Shown: one piece after another, positions 15,728 to 23,514 of the stretch
Layout of the letters: every line of letters begins with the position of its first letter
Numbering within the stretch: the first letter of the stretch is position 1
Source of the DNA: Paenibacillus kribbensis
Lineage (GTDB): Bacteria > Bacillota > Bacilli > Paenibacillales > Paenibacillaceae
Length of the DNA: 64,000 bases
Reading direction: 5' to 3'
NCBI RefSeq assembly: GCF_002240415.1
Contig: NZ_CP020028.1
Coordinates: 5,109,501 to 5,173,500, forward strand
The notes under the pieces: model-generated
Databases searched by the model: none
What the model was told of the DNA's origin: nothing
What the model saw: the letters and a program-made list of their open reading frames with translations, nothing else
Program-made: the position numbers and the translations under genes

Positions 15728-17428
15728 CTATTTTAAAATTAGCTTATACACCCTTGCTTCATAAGGGCGCAGCTTCAATTCACGTAAATTCTCCCCTTGT
15801 GCCGGTTCGTAGTTAGACAGCAGCATTTCCACTTTGGCAGCAGCGTAGCCATCCTCCTCGGGCCAATGGAACACCGGATCACGGTCAAAGAAATTCAGGA
15901 TGACCAGCAAATGCTCTTGTCCCAGCATGCGGGTGAATACATACAGTTCTGTATCAAGTGGCAACAGCAGCTTATATTCACCATAAACAATGACCTCATG
16001 CTGTTTGCGCAGAGCAATCAGCTTGCGGTAATAGTGAAAAATCGAATCCGGGTTCCTTCTCTCCGTCTCCGCGTTGATGTACGTATAGTTATCGTTCATT
16101 TTCATCCATGGATCTCCGTCGGTAAAACCCGCTGCATACCCATCATTCCACTGCATAGGAGTACGTGCATTATCCCGACTTTTTCTCCAAATCGCAGCCA
16201 TAATCTCTTCCTCCGGCTCGCCTATCTTACGTTGCTGCTCATAATAATTTAACGTCTCCACATCCCGGTAATCATCAATCGACGGGTATGCGATATTGGT
16301 CATGCCAATTTCCTCACCCTGATAAATATAAGGCGTACCTTCGAGCATATGTGTGAAGGTTGCCAGCATTTTGGCTGACTCCACACGATACTGTCCATCA
16401 TTCCCAAATCGTGACAGGGCGCGCGGCTGATCATGATTGTTCAAATAATTGGCGTTCCATCCTTCCAGATGAAGCACAGTCTGCCAACGGCTCATAATCT
16501 GTTTCAGCTCCACCAGTGTCCACGGCTTGAATTTCCATTTTTCAGTCCCTTGGCCTTCGGCATCGACAAACATATGCTCAAACTGGAAAACCATATTCAG
16601 CTCATGCCGCTGGTCACCTACATAATCAAGCGCTTGCTCCGGGCCCAGACCAGAGGTTTCACCGACAGTCATTAAGGGATAACGCATCAGCACTTTTTCA
16701 TTCAGCATGCGCAGAAGATCATGCACCTGCTCCAGATTGGAAAAAAGCTGATAGGCTCGCACCCATGTTCTTTTATCGGGATTATCAGCATCCGGCAGTC
16801 CTTCAGCTTTGACAATATGGGCAATGGCGTCAAAACGGAAACCATCGATCCCCTTTTTTAGCCACCATTCCACCATACGATAGAGCTCGCCTACCATCTC
16901 TTCATTTTCCCAGTTTAAGTCCGGCTGGTGCTCGGAGTACAAATGCATGTAATATTCGTCTGTAAGCTTGTCATATTTCCACACAGAACCGGAAAAATAC
17001 GATTCCCAGTTGTTCGGATATCCGCCATTTTTGCCTGTTCGCCATATGTAGTAATCCCGCTTCGGATTATCCTTGGATGAGCGTGATTCCGTAAACCACG
17101 GATGCTCATCTGATGTGTGGTTTAATACCAGATCCATCATGATTTTGATGCCTCGTTCATGCGCCTTGTGCAGGAGTTCATCAAAGTCATCCATCGTTCC
17201 GAACTCATCCATAATGGCATAATAATCACTAATATCGTAGCCGTTATCATGATTGGGCGATTTGTACACCGGGCAAATCCAGATCACATCAATACCCAGT
17301 TCACACAGATAATCCAGTCTGGACTGGATACCCTGCAAATCTCCTTTTCCGTCTCCATCAGAATCCTGAAAGCTGATGGGATATATCTGATATACCACAG
17401 CTTCCTTCCACCATATTTTTTTAAGCAT
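15728..17428 (-). CDS. malL: Alpha-glucosidase / oligo-1,6-glucosidase (GH13_31)
   Basis: 566-residue cytoplasmic GH13 enzyme releasing glucose from short alpha-glucosides such as isomaltose, maltose or sucrose. Catalytic residues: nucleophile Asp200 (GFRFDAIAH), acid/base Glu257 (TVGETSG), Asp333 (NNHDQPR); the QPDLN motif and a C-terminal beta domain are present. The residue after the nucleophile is Ala, where classical oligo-1,6-glucosidases have Val and alpha-1,4 maltases Thr, so linkage preference cannot be read from it. It works in the same maltodextrin breakdown as the neopullulanase 3.7 kb away. No sugar transporter or regulator is adjacent and I see no convincing cre site. Confidence 0.88.
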   Translation of the reverse strand: MLKKIWWKEAVVYQIYPISFQDSDGDGKGDLQGIQSRLDYLCELGIDVIWICPVYKSPNHDNGYDISDYYAIMDEFGTMDDFDELLHKAHERGIKIMMDLVLNHTSDEHPWFTESRSSKDNPKRDYYIWRTGKNGGYPNNWESYFSGSVWKYDKLTDEYYMHLYSEHQPDLNWENEEMVGELYRMVEWWLKKGIDGFRFDAIAHIVKAEGLPDADNPDKRTWVRAYQLFSNLEQVHDLLRMLNEKVLMRYPLMTVGETSGLGPEQALDYVGDQRHELNMVFQFEHMFVDAEGQGTEKWKFKPWTLVELKQIMSRWQTVLHLEGWNANYLNNHDQPRALSRFGNDGQYRVESAKMLATFTHMLEGTPYIYQGEEIGMTNIAYPSIDDYRDVETLNYYEQQRKIGEPEEEIMAAIWRKSRDNARTPMQWNDGYAAGFTDGDPWMKMNDNYTYINAETERRNPDSIFHYYRKLIALRKQHEVIVYGEYKLLLPLDTELYVFTRMLGQEHLLVILNFFDRDPVFHWPEEDGYAAAKVEMLLSNYEPAQGENLRELKLRPYEARVYKLILK

Positions 17429-17559
17429 GTTTCCCTCCTGTAGCTTCTCTGTACATCCAATAGCTTATGCTGTTAACATATACGCAATACCTGCTGGCGA
17501 ATCGTTATTTAGAGGAATAGGATCAGTGAGGCCATTCTTAAATCAAAGGAGGAATTCAT

Positions 17560-18651
17560 GTGAGACATCGAGCCAAGGAGCCCAGAGATCTGATTGTAGA
17601 GTCTGCTGTAATCCCCCCAAATATCCATGTGGATGTGGAATCAGCCACCGAAGGGGGAACCCGCCGCCTGATGCTTAGCGATAACCCGGAGACACTGACC
17701 CACGTGACTGTACCTACCGAGCAAGCCACCCTGTGGCATGATGTGGTTCGTACCACAACCCGAACGGTCAAGCACCGCATTTTCGGGTGGCACTACAACA
17801 AAATCGGAGGCCCCGTTAAGCTGGGCATTACGGTGGAGAACAAAAATCATGCTGTGCTGGAAGTACGTCATATGGAACGCGCTCTTGAGATTGCGCCTGA
17901 GGATGGCAACTGGATTATAGATGTCGGGCAATCCATTGCCAAAAGCTGTTTGGCGGGTACGATGAAACGTCGGAAGCCCGTTGACCGTCATAAATTCGGC
18001 AGAGGCACCGCCCTGTTGGAGGAATTCGAGCTGCCCGAAGGATCGCTGGCCGGATTCACTTACGACTTCACGGTGGAATATGGCGAAGGCCACGGTACGC
18101 TGGACTACGTCATTCGCACCGTGATCAGCAAGGACACACGGGTCGACCTGCGCCAGATTCATACGGATGCGCTTCCGCCCGTACCTCCACCACAGGCGCA
18201 TCCACGGGGGGCATGGTCCTTTTCCGAAACGAATGCGCGGATGCCAGCGTACGTGGTAGGGCAAAGCGCCAATTATCGGGCGTGTGCCACTAAAAAACTG
18301 AACGGCGAGACTCCTGCCGATCTGCTGTTTACCGGGGCACGCAGCGAGCTGGGCCCCGCGCTGGACAACCGTGGACAATTCGGCACCATATACAATGCGA
18401 CCATTCCCATCGTTAATAACAGTGACAAGGTACGTACCGTGCGGATTTATGCGAATCCACGTGGGGGTGCATTCGCCGGGTCTGTACGCATAGACAATCG
18501 TGTATATGGTATTCCTCTGCTGCAAGATAATACCAAGGTATGCCGATTGGCTGATATCAGCGTTCCGCCCGGCAGGTCCAGCTATGCTCTCAGCTTCATG
18601 GTCGCAGGCAGTGCAACTACGCCGCTAGGTCTGTACGTTATCACGCTATAG
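17560..18651 (+). CDS. Unrecognised 363-residue protein, predicted beta-rich
   Basis: Starts at GTG with AAAGGAGG 8 bases upstream; the overlapping ATG at 17558 would stop at once (ATGTGA), so GTG is the real start. There is no signal peptide or membrane segment. Two apparently similar halves: about 30-205 (THVTVPTEQATLWHDVV ... GGPVKLGITVENKN) and about 220-363 (RGAWSFSETNARMPAYVVG ... IYANPRGGAFAGSVRID), joined by a Pro-rich linker (LPPVPPPQAHPRG). The halves look all-beta. Many basic residues. I know of no family; copies occur, to my recollection, as hypothetical proteins in Paenibacillus. Divergent from malL, followed by a bidirectional terminator. Spore-surface, lectin-like or cell-surface roles would be guesses. 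Confidence 0.6.
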   Translation: MRHRAKEPRDLIVESAVIPPNIHVDVESATEGGTRRLMLSDNPETLTHVTVPTEQATLWHDVVRTTTRTVKHRIFGWHYNKIGGPVKLGITVENKNHAVLEVRHMERALEIAPEDGNWIIDVGQSIAKSCLAGTMKRRKPVDRHKFGRGTALLEEFELPEGSLAGFTYDFTVEYGEGHGTLDYVIRTVISKDTRVDLRQIHTDALPPVPPPQAHPRGAWSFSETNARMPAYVVGQSANYRACATKKLNGETPADLLFTGARSELGPALDNRGQFGTIYNATIPIVNNSDKVRTVRIYANPRGGAFAGSVRIDNRVYGIPLLQDNTKVCRLADISVPPGRSSYALSFMVAGSATTPLGLYVITL

Positions 18652-18684
18652 TTATACTCATGATGACTGCTTCGTCATTAGCGT

Positions 18685-18736
18685 AAAAAAAAGCGCGAGT
18701 TCAAGGGTTATTTCCCCCTATAACTCGTGCTTTTTG
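18685..18736. terminator. Bidirectional terminator
   Basis: Stem AAAAAAGCGCGAGTT / AACTCGTGCTTTTT (one mismatch) around a GGG...CCC inner pair, with an A-run before and a T-run after, between the convergent unknown gene and the SDR operon. Confidence 0.8.
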
Positions 18737-18807
18737 GATTATGCTCGCCCATTTGAGCAGGTTATGAATAGTTGTTCTTTAGTTGCCCAAACACACTTGA
18801 TACCGCT

Positions 18808-19596
18808 CTATTTGAACCGTTGGACCTGCCTCGAAGGCATAATGGTCAACTCCGGAATGTTGACATGCTCCGGCTGCTCCAGTGCATAAAGGGCGGCTTC
18901 TGCAACATCATCAGGATGCAGCGGTAAAACGCTCGAAGCAAACGCCCGAATCTCCTGCTCGGGATATCCGGCCACCTGCGAAAATTCCGTCGCCACCGCC
19001 CCGGGGTGAATCGCAGTTACACGAATTCCTTGCGTACTGGTCTCCAAACGCAATGCGGAGGCTATGGCGCTAACGCCGTACTTGGTAGCGCTGTATAGTC
19101 CTCCTCCGGCAACCACTTCCTTCGCTGCAATAGAGGAGACAATGACAACATCCCCCTTGGCCTGTTCCCTCATTGGCTGAAGCCCATACTTCAGTGTCAG
19201 GACAAGACCGTGCACATTCGTCTTGTAAAGCTCCTCCCATCGTTCCAGGTCCACTTCTGCCAGTGGGCTTCGATACCCGAAGCCGGCATTGGCAACAATA
19301 ATGTCAAGCCGTCCCCAGTGTTCAAGAATGGCATGGACCGCCTGCTGTACATCTTCAGCTTTTTGGATATCGGCAGGTATTGCCATGACCTCGTACAATC
19401 CCTCTTGGTGCAAGTCGCGAACCAATTCGTCCAATCGCTCCTGACGACGTGCCAATACAGCTACATATGCGCCTCGCTTTGTCAGTTTTCTTGCAATCGA
19501 TGCCCCAATGCCGCTGCTTGCGCCTGTTACCAAAGCTACTTTATCGGCTAGGCTTTCCTTCCCTTTCCAGGATAAATCCAACTCATCCAATATCAT
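18808..19596 (-). CDS. Short-chain dehydrogenase/reductase (SDR), classical type
   Basis: 262 residues. Cofactor motif TGASSGIG near residue 29, NAGFG, catalytic Ser (IVSSIAAK) and YSATK (Tyr/Lys), then HPGAVATEF. It should oxidise a secondary alcohol or reduce a ketone/aldehyde with NAD(P); the residues after the second strand (ARRQER) favour NADP. GGGGAGGG precedes the ATG. Last of three genes (ADH, SMP-30-like, SDR) with 18- and 29-base gaps, so one operon behind the palindromic operator at 21856-21912. Confidence 0.85.
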   Translation of the reverse strand: MILDELDLSWKGKESLADKVALVTGASSGIGASIARKLTKRGAYVAVLARRQERLDELVRDLHQEGLYEVMAIPADIQKAEDVQQAVHAILEHWGRLDIIVANAGFGYRSPLAEVDLERWEELYKTNVHGLVLTLKYGLQPMREQAKGDVVIVSSIAAKEVVAGGGLYSATKYGVSAIASALRLETSTQGIRVTAIHPGAVATEFSQVAGYPEQEIRAFASSVLPLHPDDVAEAALYALEQPEHVNIPELTIMPSRQVQRFK

Positions 19597-19614
19597 GTTA
19601 AACCCTCCCCAAGC

Positions 19615-20772
19615 TTATTTGGTTAAAAGCACGCGATGAACGCCCTGGCTGCCTCCAGGAGCTGTGCCTATATATAAATATCCGTCATGGTTTACAGCCG
19701 TAGTTACGCCATAAAGCGAGCCTGCAGGATCATGCCAGCTTCCGATGAGTTTCCCCTGCGAATTAAGCTCCACAGCAAGCCCATGCTTCACAGGTGCGCT
19801 TGCACCGCTAAGCAGCGATTGAGGCAATTTGGCCATCATCCCAGCCAACCACGGGCTTCCATGCATCTGATCTACAAAGGGAATACGTGTCGTGAAGAGA
19901 CCGACCCAGAAATGGCCTTGATAATCACGCGTAATGTTATCCGGAAAACCGGCGAGATTATCCGCAAAAATATCCGAAGTCCCCTTCTTCGGCCCTTTGA
20001 GCCAGTATCTGGTCAATTGGTAGTGATACGACTCTGCCACAAGCACAAAATCTTCGTCCGCAGACAAGGCAACCCCGTTCGCAAAATAAAGGCCCTCCAA
20101 CATAACTGTCGTCTGCTTGGTCGCCGGATCATATTTCAGCAAACGTCCATGTGGCTTGTTCTCGGCGATTTCTTTGAAGGTCACTCTGCCATAATTGGAG
20201 GTGTCAGAAAAATAAATAGTGCCATCTTTAGCAATATCTAGCTCATTGGCCAAATAGATCGGTGTGCCGTCGACTTGATCGGCCAACACCGTCACGTTCC
20301 CGGAAGGATCTACAGATAGCAGCCCCTTCTGGACATCCGTAACGATCAGATTTCCACTAGCGTCAAACATAAGTCCATTGGGTGTTCCTTTGGTATCTGC
20401 ATATAGCTGGGCCTTTTGCGGATTGCCCTTTCCATCAAAGGCAACCTTATAAATTTTCCCGTCGGAGTCTCCCGTATATAAAGTGCCTTCCTTGTCAAAG
20501 GTGATAAATTCCGGAAACTTAGGGGCATCTGTAACAAGCTCTGCGGAGCTGAGTTTGTTGTTTTGTTGCCATGGACCCGCTTGTTCAAAAGAGGGGGCCG
20601 AAGGTGCAAGCCATTTTGCAGGCTGGACAGGGGAAGGGATGAGCATAAAAATAACCACTCCCAGAAAGATTACCGCCAGCAGCGATAATCCGGTTCTGCG
20701 TACCCATTTACGCGGTTTCTTATTCTTTCTTCCTTGAGATTCTTTGATGGACAAATCAGGTTTACTGGGCAT
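19615..20772 (-). CDS. Membrane-anchored SMP-30/strictosidine synthase-like beta-propeller
   Basis: 385 residues. A very basic cytoplasmic head (GRKNKKPRKWVRRTG) and one transmembrane helix (about 29-48) anchor an extracytoplasmic six-bladed propeller. Features are FPEFITFDKEGTLYTGDSDGKIYKV, the repeated PNGLMFD / ANELDIAKDG / YFANGVALS blade motifs and FPDNITRDYQGHFWVGL, the signature of the SMP-30/gluconolactonase/strictosidine-synthase-like superfamily (lactonase or esterase). Substrate unknown. The ribosome binding site is AGGAGG 5 bases before the ATG. Middle gene of the operon with two dehydrogenases; a route that oxidises an alcohol and opens a lactone is plausible but inferred. Confidence 0.78.
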   Translation of the reverse strand: MPSKPDLSIKESQGRKNKKPRKWVRRTGLSLLAVIFLGVVIFMLIPSPVQPAKWLAPSAPSFEQAGPWQQNNKLSSAELVTDAPKFPEFITFDKEGTLYTGDSDGKIYKVAFDGKGNPQKAQLYADTKGTPNGLMFDASGNLIVTDVQKGLLSVDPSGNVTVLADQVDGTPIYLANELDIAKDGTIYFSDTSNYGRVTFKEIAENKPHGRLLKYDPATKQTTVMLEGLYFANGVALSADEDFVLVAESYHYQLTRYWLKGPKKGTSDIFADNLAGFPDNITRDYQGHFWVGLFTTRIPFVDQMHGSPWLAGMMAKLPQSLLSGASAPVKHGLAVELNSQGKLIGSWHDPAGSLYGVTTAVNHDGYLYIGTAPGGSQGVHRVLLTK

Positions 20773-20801
20773 GAGTGCCTCCTATGTGATGTGAATAATA
20801 T

Positions 20802-21815
20802 TTATATTTGAACGACGATTTTACCGAAATACTGTTTTCCTTCAGCCAAAAGTGCAAAGGCTTCACCGATTCGGTTGAGCGGGAATACCCGGTCGATGAC
20901 AGGATGTAGCTGATGGTGGGAAATGGCACGATTCATGTTTTCGAAATGTTCCCTGTTACCGACTTGACTGCCACGAATCGTCGCAGCCTTCTGCAAAATG
21001 CTGGTGACATCGAACTCAGGAATGGTCAAGCCCGATAAGAATCCGATCATGCTCACAGTCCCTCCGGTACGAAGTGCATTGATGGATTGTGCCATTGTTG
21101 CCGCTCCCCCCACATCCAGGACATGGTCGACTCCGCCGCCTGTCAGCTCCAGAGCCACCTTATCCCACTCGGGAACTTCCGAATAGTTTATTGTCTGCCA
21201 TGCGCCGAGAGCTTTTGCCCGTTCCAGCTTGTCATTGCTGCTCGATGTGATAATTACCCGTGCTCCTGCCATCAGAGAGAATTGAAGCCCAAAGATGGAG
21301 ACACCGCCTGTTCCTTGCAAGAGCACCGTATCCCCCGCTCGCAGCCCGCCGGATTCCATCAGCATGCTCCATGCGGTTAATGCCGCAATTGGCAAGGTGG
21401 AAGACTCCTCCCAAGTAAGGTGATCCGGAATGGCGACGACCCCTTCTTCATGTAGAACGATATATTCAGCCGCCACTCCGCTGAGCGGGCCTCCCAGACT
21501 GTCCTTTAATACCTCCGCTCTCGTGCTCCCGCCAATGAATTTCTGTTGTAAATTTCCCGCTACCCTTTGTCCAATCTGAAATTTTGTCACTCCTTCGCCC
21601 ACAGCTACAATTTCACCCGCTCCATCGGATAACGGAATGAAGGGAAATTGAATGCCGATCGGCATTACTCCATTAAGTATTACCAAATCTCGATAATTAA
21701 GAGACGCTGCCCTTATGCGGATCAGAACCTCCAGCCGTCCCGGCACCGGTATGTCGAGCTCCGTCAAGGTTAATTCTTCAAAGCCAAAACCGTTTTTAAG
21801 TTGCACTGCTTTCAT
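20802..21815 (-). CDS. Zinc-independent MDR-family alcohol dehydrogenase / quinone-oxidoreductase-like
   Basis: 337 residues of the medium-chain dehydrogenase/reductase superfamily. GroES-like N-domain (ASLNYRDLVILNGVMP), then a Rossmann domain with GTGGVSIFGLQ and NAD(P)-binding ITSSSNDKLERAKALG. The ligands of the structural and catalytic zinc are absent (no GHE motif or Cys cluster), as in quinone oxidoreductase/YhdH-like members. Start at the ATG 21815 with GGGAGG 9 bases before; the longer frame beginning at 21854 overlaps the operator region. First gene of the operon controlled from the perfect inverted repeat. Confidence 0.85.
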   Translation of the reverse strand: MKAVQLKNGFGFEELTLTELDIPVPGRLEVLIRIRAASLNYRDLVILNGVMPIGIQFPFIPLSDGAGEIVAVGEGVTKFQIGQRVAGNLQQKFIGGSTRAEVLKDSLGGPLSGVAAEYIVLHEEGVVAIPDHLTWEESSTLPIAALTAWSMLMESGGLRAGDTVLLQGTGGVSIFGLQFSLMAGARVIITSSSNDKLERAKALGAWQTINYSEVPEWDKVALELTGGGVDHVLDVGGAATMAQSINALRTGGTVSMIGFLSGLTIPEFDVTSILQKAATIRGSQVGNREHFENMNRAISHHQLHPVIDRVFPLNRIGEAFALLAEGKQYFGKIVVQI

Positions 21816-21855
21816 TTTGGTTGTCCTCCCTGCAATGTTAAATTTTTTACCCATT

Positions 21856-21912
21856 ATAGATACAGTGTATTATACAGGAAACAATGTTTCCTGTATAATA
21901 CACTGTATCTAT
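21856..21912. promoter_or_regulatory. Perfect 27-bp inverted repeat with 3-bp spacer: promoter/operator of the ADH operon
   Basis: Arms 21856-21882 and 21886-21912 are exact reverse complements (ATAGATACAGTGTATTATAC... against ...GTATAATACACTGTATCTAT) separated by AAT. TATAAT hexamers occur on both strands inside or at the edge (minus strand at 21853-21858 and 21869-21874, plus strand at 21894-21899), so the palindrome overlaps possible divergent promoters. Each arm itself contains TGTAT-A-ATACA. The size and placement, 41 bases before the ADH start, fit binding of a dimer-of-dimers repressor such as TetR or MarR; no regulator gene is adjacent. Confidence 0.7.
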
Positions 21913-22107
21913 TTATCTTCAAAACGTCAATATTTACTTTAAAAATAAAACGCGTCGTAAAACTGCCTCCGCTTTTTTAACGTTTCTTACCAAGTAAAAA
22001 TTGGAGGCAGGGTCACTTTCGCTTGCCCATAACTTGCTCAGGTAGGCAAGCATGAACCAAAAAACGCGAGTTGCAGAGGTGGAATAACCTCTGCACTCGC
22101 GTTTTTT
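21905..22107 (+). ncRNA. Candidate small RNA between the palindrome and a terminator
   Basis: No coding frame is seen in 21913-22202. Reading the plus strand, three hairpins follow in order: CTGCCTCC/GGAGGCAG (21963-22010), GCTTGCC/GGCAAGC (22021-22051) and a strong terminator (22059-22107). A TATAAT at 21894-21899 on the plus strand could start a transcript of about 200 nt. Speculative: the hairpins may merely be terminators or decayed repeats. Confidence 0.3.
22059..22107. terminator. Strong bidirectional terminator
   Basis: AAAAAACGCGAGTTGCAGAGGT pairs with ACCTCTGCACTCGCGTTTTTT with a single G-T/A mismatch; A-run before and T-run after. It lies downstream of the EAL gene (minus strand) and ends any plus-strand transcript from 21.9 kb. 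Confidence 0.85.
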
Positions 22108-22202
22108 ACATTAATGGTGATATAAACACTGTCAATACAGTTAAAATTTTGCCTATGAGACAGACCCATTTAAGCTCCACATTTTATAGAACGTGCTTCT
22201 GA

Positions 22203-23249
22203 CTACACTACTCTACTAAGCACAAAATTGGAGGGCGGGCCAGACTCCGGCTTGCCAAACAAATAACCCTGAGCCAGGGACACACCTGCTTCACGACAAA
22301 ATTCAAAATCCTCCATCTGCTCAACGCCTTCAGCCAGCACCTGGCCGCCAAAGCGCGAAGCCGATTCCACGATCCCCGTAATTTGTCGCTGCTGATCACT
22401 GTTGCGATGACAACCATCAATTAAACTTCGATCAATTTTGACATAATCCGGCTGGAGGCAATTCATAAGCTCTGTCGTAGAATAACCCGCCCCCACATCG
22501 TCCAGTGCCACTGAAACTCCTCGTGTACGATATTGTTCAAAAATTTGATGCAAAACATTCAGGTCGTCAATTTCTTCCGTCTCTACGACCTCAAACACAA
22601 AATCCTCCGTATTCATGGACAACCGATCAATCGTCTCAAAGGTATGATTCAAGCAATAGGCCGGATTATAGATGGTTGAAGGGAGAAAGTTAATAAACCG
22701 TTTAATCCCCGCAGGGAGACATGCTGCACTTTTTTCAATAGCGGAAATACGAGCCAAGCGATCCAAATGAGCATGCAAGCCGGCTTCACGGGCAATTTCA
22801 AACAGTCGAAAAGGCTGAAAGGGCCGCTCCGAATGTGACGGACGCAGCAAGAACTCAAACCCGATAATGTTCAGGTTGTGGTCAACAATAGGCTGCATGT
22901 GGCTTGAAAAGCTTTTGTCCCTAATGATACTCATCATATCCGCGTGTTGAATTCTGGCTTGCAATTGGCTAAATAGAAGCCAGTCCTCATATCCTTCCAC
23001 ATGATTCAGTCCGATCGCCACAGCCTCCATATGTAGGAGCCATTCCTGGGGAAGACGAGCCAGTCCGTTAACCAGCTGCTTCAGCTCTGAATGGCTGTCA
23101 TACTTAAACACTATTCCGTCCTCGCAGCATTGTTGCGGTAGTATACCCAAGCCATCTAATGCCAGATTAAGCGACACCCTGGGGTGCCTGATCTTCAGCA
23201 ATCCTTGATCTCTAATAGGTAATATGATGCTGCAACTGCTGCATGTCAT
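22203..23249 (-). CDS. EAL-domain c-di-GMP phosphodiesterase with Cys-rich N-terminal domain
   Basis: 348 residues. The C-terminal 240 residues are an EAL domain that should hydrolyse c-di-GMP to pGpG: FEFLLR (the EAL signature, here EFL), NFLPS, ETEE, ALDDVGAGYS (metal-binding DD), VKIDRS and AEGVE with QGYLFGKP. The key catalytic residues are present, so the protein is probably active despite EAL becoming EFL. The first 110 residues contain a CxxC near the start and a CC at about 40-41 and may be a sensory or metal-binding domain. AGGGAGG places the start at 23249. Monocistronic; it may set the c-di-GMP level sensed by the riboswitches at 52.4 kb. Confidence 0.85.
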   Translation of the reverse strand: MTCSSCSIILPIRDQGLLKIRHPRVSLNLALDGLGILPQQCCEDGIVFKYDSHSELKQLVNGLARLPQEWLLHMEAVAIGLNHVEGYEDWLLFSQLQARIQHADMMSIIRDKSFSSHMQPIVDHNLNIIGFEFLLRPSHSERPFQPFRLFEIAREAGLHAHLDRLARISAIEKSAACLPAGIKRFINFLPSTIYNPAYCLNHTFETIDRLSMNTEDFVFEVVETEEIDDLNVLHQIFEQYRTRGVSVALDDVGAGYSTTELMNCLQPDYVKIDRSLIDGCHRNSDQQRQITGIVESASRFGGQVLAEGVEQMEDFEFCREAGVSLAQGYLFGKPESGPPSNFVLSRVV

Positions 23250-23440
23250 AATGGTCCTCCCTGGGAACAATTTTCCGGTTTTTTCACCATTATATCACAA
23301 ATATCTAGAACAAAAGTACTATAAAATCAAGAAAAACAAGGTCGCCACCAGTCGAAACTTAGGACTTAAGTGTATATCCGACAAAAAACAAAGTCTTTTG
23401 CACCAATTTCCAATTTCAATATTATTTTTCATAAAAGGCA

Positions 23441-23480
23441 AAAAAAAACAGCAAGTCTCCTGAATAGAGACTTGCTGCTT
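23441..23480 (-). terminator. Intrinsic terminator of cpdB
   Basis: On the minus strand AGCAAGTCTC pairs with GAGACTTGCT around an ATTCAG-type loop, followed by a run of nine T. It lies 35 bases beyond the cpdB stop. Confidence 0.85.
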
Positions 23481-23514
23481 AGCTCTGATTAAATCTGGAA
23501 CTGGAAAGGCAAAC

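Noticed and set aside
17429..17559. cre (catabolite control) site between malL and the divergent gene
   Set aside because: No stretch meets the TGWAANCGNTNWCA pattern closely.
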